A DNA stretch of 14,425 nucleotides from Chloroflexota bacterium (GTDB lineage Bacteria; Chloroflexota; Anaerolineae; B4-G1). Of this stretch, positions 12,397-14,425 are shown one piece after another. The notes below the pieces were generated by a model that searched no databases, was not told the DNA's origin, and worked only from the letters and a program-made list of their open reading frames with translations. The stretch's first letter is position 1; every line of letters starts with the position of its first letter. A program made the position numbers and the translations under genes. Location of the stretch: positions 1 to 14,425 of the forward strand of contig JAAEPW010000740.1 in NCBI GenBank assembly GCA_024232355.1, given 5' to 3'.

Positions 12397-14425
12397 TTAT
12401 CTCAAGTCGGTCCAATCCTGTATAATGTACCTCACAATATTATTGTCATACCTATCACCGAGTTCGTGTGTCTCGGTCACTTGGTCAAAAGTGTCCAGTT
12501 GGATATAAGCGGTGGTCAATCCTGCAAAGACAGCCGGATCGGGATAGTTGCTTCCAGCGGCTTGATAGAACGTATCAGTTAGAGTCAAACTGATGGTTTG
12601 ATAGGGTTCTATCGCTAAGACGGTATCTGTCACCAGCCAATAGCCGCCATAGGTAGAAAGACTGTCCCACGACTGCCCCGTGGTCGGCACAGTCGTCGGA
12701 TCAAAGTACAAGTCAACCCGGAAGCCGGTGGTAACACTGAGACTGCCGACGTTATAGATTGTAATGGTGGTAGGTGTGACGGCATCCGTTGAGGCGATCA
12801 CCGTATCCCAGCCGAGCGCCAAATCGGGGGCATCAGGCTCGACAACTGATTCGGACAGCTCATAATTACGGGTGACCAAGGGCAGGTATACGAGTTGTGG
12901 TTCAGGCGGTTTAGTCATGGTGACTTGGAATGGCCCAGCCGTGCTCTGGTTACCGGCCAAGTCTACCGCCTCGACCCACAGCTCATAGTTGCCACTGATC
13001 ACGAATGGGCTAGTATCGGTGTACGTCCAATCCGACATCAAAGGAGGCAAAACTAGGGAGCCTGTCATCACAACATTCGAGGGAGCCTCAACGTGTGCGG
13101 TACCGGCCAGTGTCTGCCGATTGGGTGCATAGCCAAGCAGTCGCATAACCTGAATACCATTGCCATCGCTAACGATACCGTCCACGTGGAGGGGAGCACT
13201 CAAAACGAGGGGAACAGAAGGCCAGGTAGTGACGGTGATGGCTGGCGCGGCAGTGTCTACCCGGAAGGTGAGGCTCAATGGATCGGTGGTACGATTGCCC
13301 ACACTGTCCAGACCATAGATGTGCAATGATTGTGTCAGGCCCTCATAATCAGACGTGATGGGCACGTCGTAGCGCCAACCGGCCCGCGTATCGGACGGCA
13401 GCGCATTGGTCGACAGTACCAGTCGGCTGCGGTTGTAAAAGCCATTCTCATCCGTCAGTGAAAAGTGATCGCAGATGACCAGTGACCACGTTCCTTGTGC
13501 TTGCTCACCGTTAAACGCGTTCAGGCGTTCATCTGGCTGCCGCGCGTGTTCATAGTACGGGCTGGCGGTATCGTGATCAGCTTCTTCATCAAAAATAACG
13601 GCCATAGCCGCATCATCCCACATCACATCCAGATTCTGCGTCGGATAGCCTAACGGATAGTGCAAAATGACCTGCGTACCGTCCGGCGATTGGAGCGTCG
13701 GCACGATGGTGTTGCGATAGATCAATTCCGTATTAAATCCCAGGTCGACGTCGGCCACGATAAAGCTGTCACTGACGATAAAGGTGCGCGTGATCAGATT
13801 TCCCCCCAAACAACTGGTGGCACTGCCCACCGGGATCGGGCTGTCTGGCAGATCGTCGTAGGTAAAAGTGGTTGGCAGGATTGTGTCTGGGTCGAGCGTG
13901 ACCTGGCCCGATTCACACGCTTGCCCGTCAGACGCACACACTTCTATCCCACTGATGAGGCGATTATCAGCCAATTGCCCGGAAAGGGTGGCTTCGTCCG
14001 CTGACAGCAGCCCGTCGCCGAGCGCGGCCTCTGCCTGCAAATACAGGGTGACGGTCGCTGGTTGTGTGTCTACCGTCAAGGTGAGCCAATCTGTCCATTG
14101 GCTGACGTGCCCCAGGCGGTCTGTGGCTTTGTGACGGAGTTTGAAGACATTGTCATTGGCGGCGGCTGTTCCCACGTCCCAATTGCACGACCAGAACTCG
14201 TCGTCAGGGGTTGTATCTGGACATACGATGGTGTCCGTAGGGCCAGATGGCGTCTGTACTTGTAAGGTGATGGTCGGCACAAAGCTCTCGTCGTGGACCA
14301 CACCCCTGACCTCATTGATGCCAGGCCCGATGAGGTTGCGCGGCTGTACAATTTCCAGATAACTGGGTGGCGCATAGTCTATGCGGTGGAAAACCTGGTA
14401 CGCCTCGACCGGTTCTCCGACGTAG
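12397..14425 (-). CDS. Large secreted Ig-like/P-domain/CARDB protein, C-terminal part
   Basis: The frame is open to the right edge, so the N-terminus and any signal peptide or catalytic domain lie outside; 675 residues are visible. Residues about 30-125 and 125-195 look like Ig-like beta repeats. Residues about 199-338 form a proprotein-convertase P (Homo B) domain: TLQSPDGTQVILHYPLG, then QGTWSLVICD, DENGF and SRLVLS match its L.SP.GT.V.L / G.W.L.V.D / D.G / S.L.L pattern. More Ig-like repeats follow (about 345-505, with WVEAVDLAGN). YLPLVTRN at about 513-520 is a motif frequent near the C-terminus of secreted Chloroflexota proteins. The last 145 residues (PDLALGWDTVIAS onward, ending DNNIVRYI) look like a CARDB adhesion-type domain. 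P domains usually accompany subtilase-like peptidases, so an extracellular peptidase or adhesin is likely. An internal GTG at 14301 is not the true start. Confidence 0.88.
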   Translation of the reverse strand, partial: YVGEPVEAYQVFHRIDYAPPSYLEIVQPRNLIGPGINEVRGVVHDESFVPTITLQVQTPSGPTDTIVCPDTTPDDEFWSCNWDVGTAAANDNVFKLRHKATDRLGHVSQWTDWLTLTVDTQPATVTLYLQAEAALGDGLLSADEATLSGQLADNRLISGIEVCASDGQACESGQVTLDPDTILPTTFTYDDLPDSPIPVGSATSCLGGNLITRTFIVSDSFIVADVDLGFNTELIYRNTIVPTLQSPDGTQVILHYPLGYPTQNLDVMWDDAAMAVIFDEEADHDTASPYYEHARQPDERLNAFNGEQAQGTWSLVICDHFSLTDENGFYNRSRLVLSTNALPSDTRAGWRYDVPITSDYEGLTQSLHIYGLDSVGNRTTDPLSLTFRVDTAAPAITVTTWPSVPLVLSAPLHVDGIVSDGNGIQVMRLLGYAPNRQTLAGTAHVEAPSNVVMTGSLVLPPLMSDWTYTDTSPFVISGNYELWVEAVDLAGNQSTAGPFQVTMTKPPEPQLVYLPLVTRNYELSESVVEPDAPDLALGWDTVIASTDAVTPTTITIYNVGSLSVTTGFRVDLYFDPTTVPTTGQSWDSLSTYGGYWLVTDTVLAIEPYQTISLTLTDTFYQAAGSNYPDPAVFAGLTTAYIQLDTFDQVTETHELGDRYDNNIVRYIIQDWTDLR

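Noticed and set aside
12128..12508. Possible plus-strand gene of 126 codons
   Set aside because: Overlaps the repeats and the 3' end of the secreted protein gene on the other strand; composition not protein-like.
1..14425. CRISPR array, complete insertion sequence, rRNA or prophage
   Set aside because: No regularly spaced direct repeats, transposase, rRNA sequence or phage genes were seen in either strand.

Overview
The window looks like a chromosomal segment of a Chloroflexota bacterium, probably Anaerolineae-like. This is inferred from protein style: a lipoprotein whose lipobox is followed by a Pro/Thr-rich tether and stacked Ig-like domains, and a secreted protein carrying the YLPLVxRN-type motif common in that phylum. 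No rRNA or canonical tRNA is present to confirm it.

Layout. (a) 1-704, minus strand: the open 5' part of a gene running off the left edge, tentatively a TetR-type regulator C-terminal domain without its DNA-binding part. It is preceded by a 54-codon GNAT acetyltransferase remnant that still has a good promoter and ribosome binding site. (b) 787-7018, plus strand: one transcription unit with an extended -10 promoter, a 2032-aa alpha-2-macroglobulin lipoprotein with an intact CTEQ thioester motif, and a strong intrinsic terminator. (c) 7034-10113, plus strand: a near-consensus promoter, a roughly 160-nt leader with two interleaved helices and a U-run, and a large soluble sensor histidine kinase (four PAS, GAF, HisKA, HATPase) whose first PAS carries a four-cysteine motif. 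(d) 10131-10292: a short intergenic region with a second copy of the extended -10 motif and a striking tRNA-like fold, with a T-arm-like hairpin and a D-arm-like hairpin on a 15-bp closing stem but no anticodon arm. (e) 10329-11596, minus strand: a two-gene operon of a small lipoprotein and a PlsC-type acyltransferase. (f) 11597-12396: about 800 bases with no convincing gene but with inverted and REP-like repeats. (g) 12397-14425, minus strand: the C-terminal 675 residues of a large secreted multidomain protein (Ig-like repeats, proprotein-convertase P domain, YLPLV motif, CARDB-like end), open to the right edge.

Functionally the window is rich in surface biology: protease-trapping defence (alpha-2-macroglobulin), a secreted adhesive or peptidase-associated protein, envelope lipid synthesis and sensing. 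The strongest candidates for something undescribed are the tRNA-like element at 10193-10263 and the pseudoknot-capable kinase leader at 7101-7182. All assignments come from reading motifs; no database search was run.
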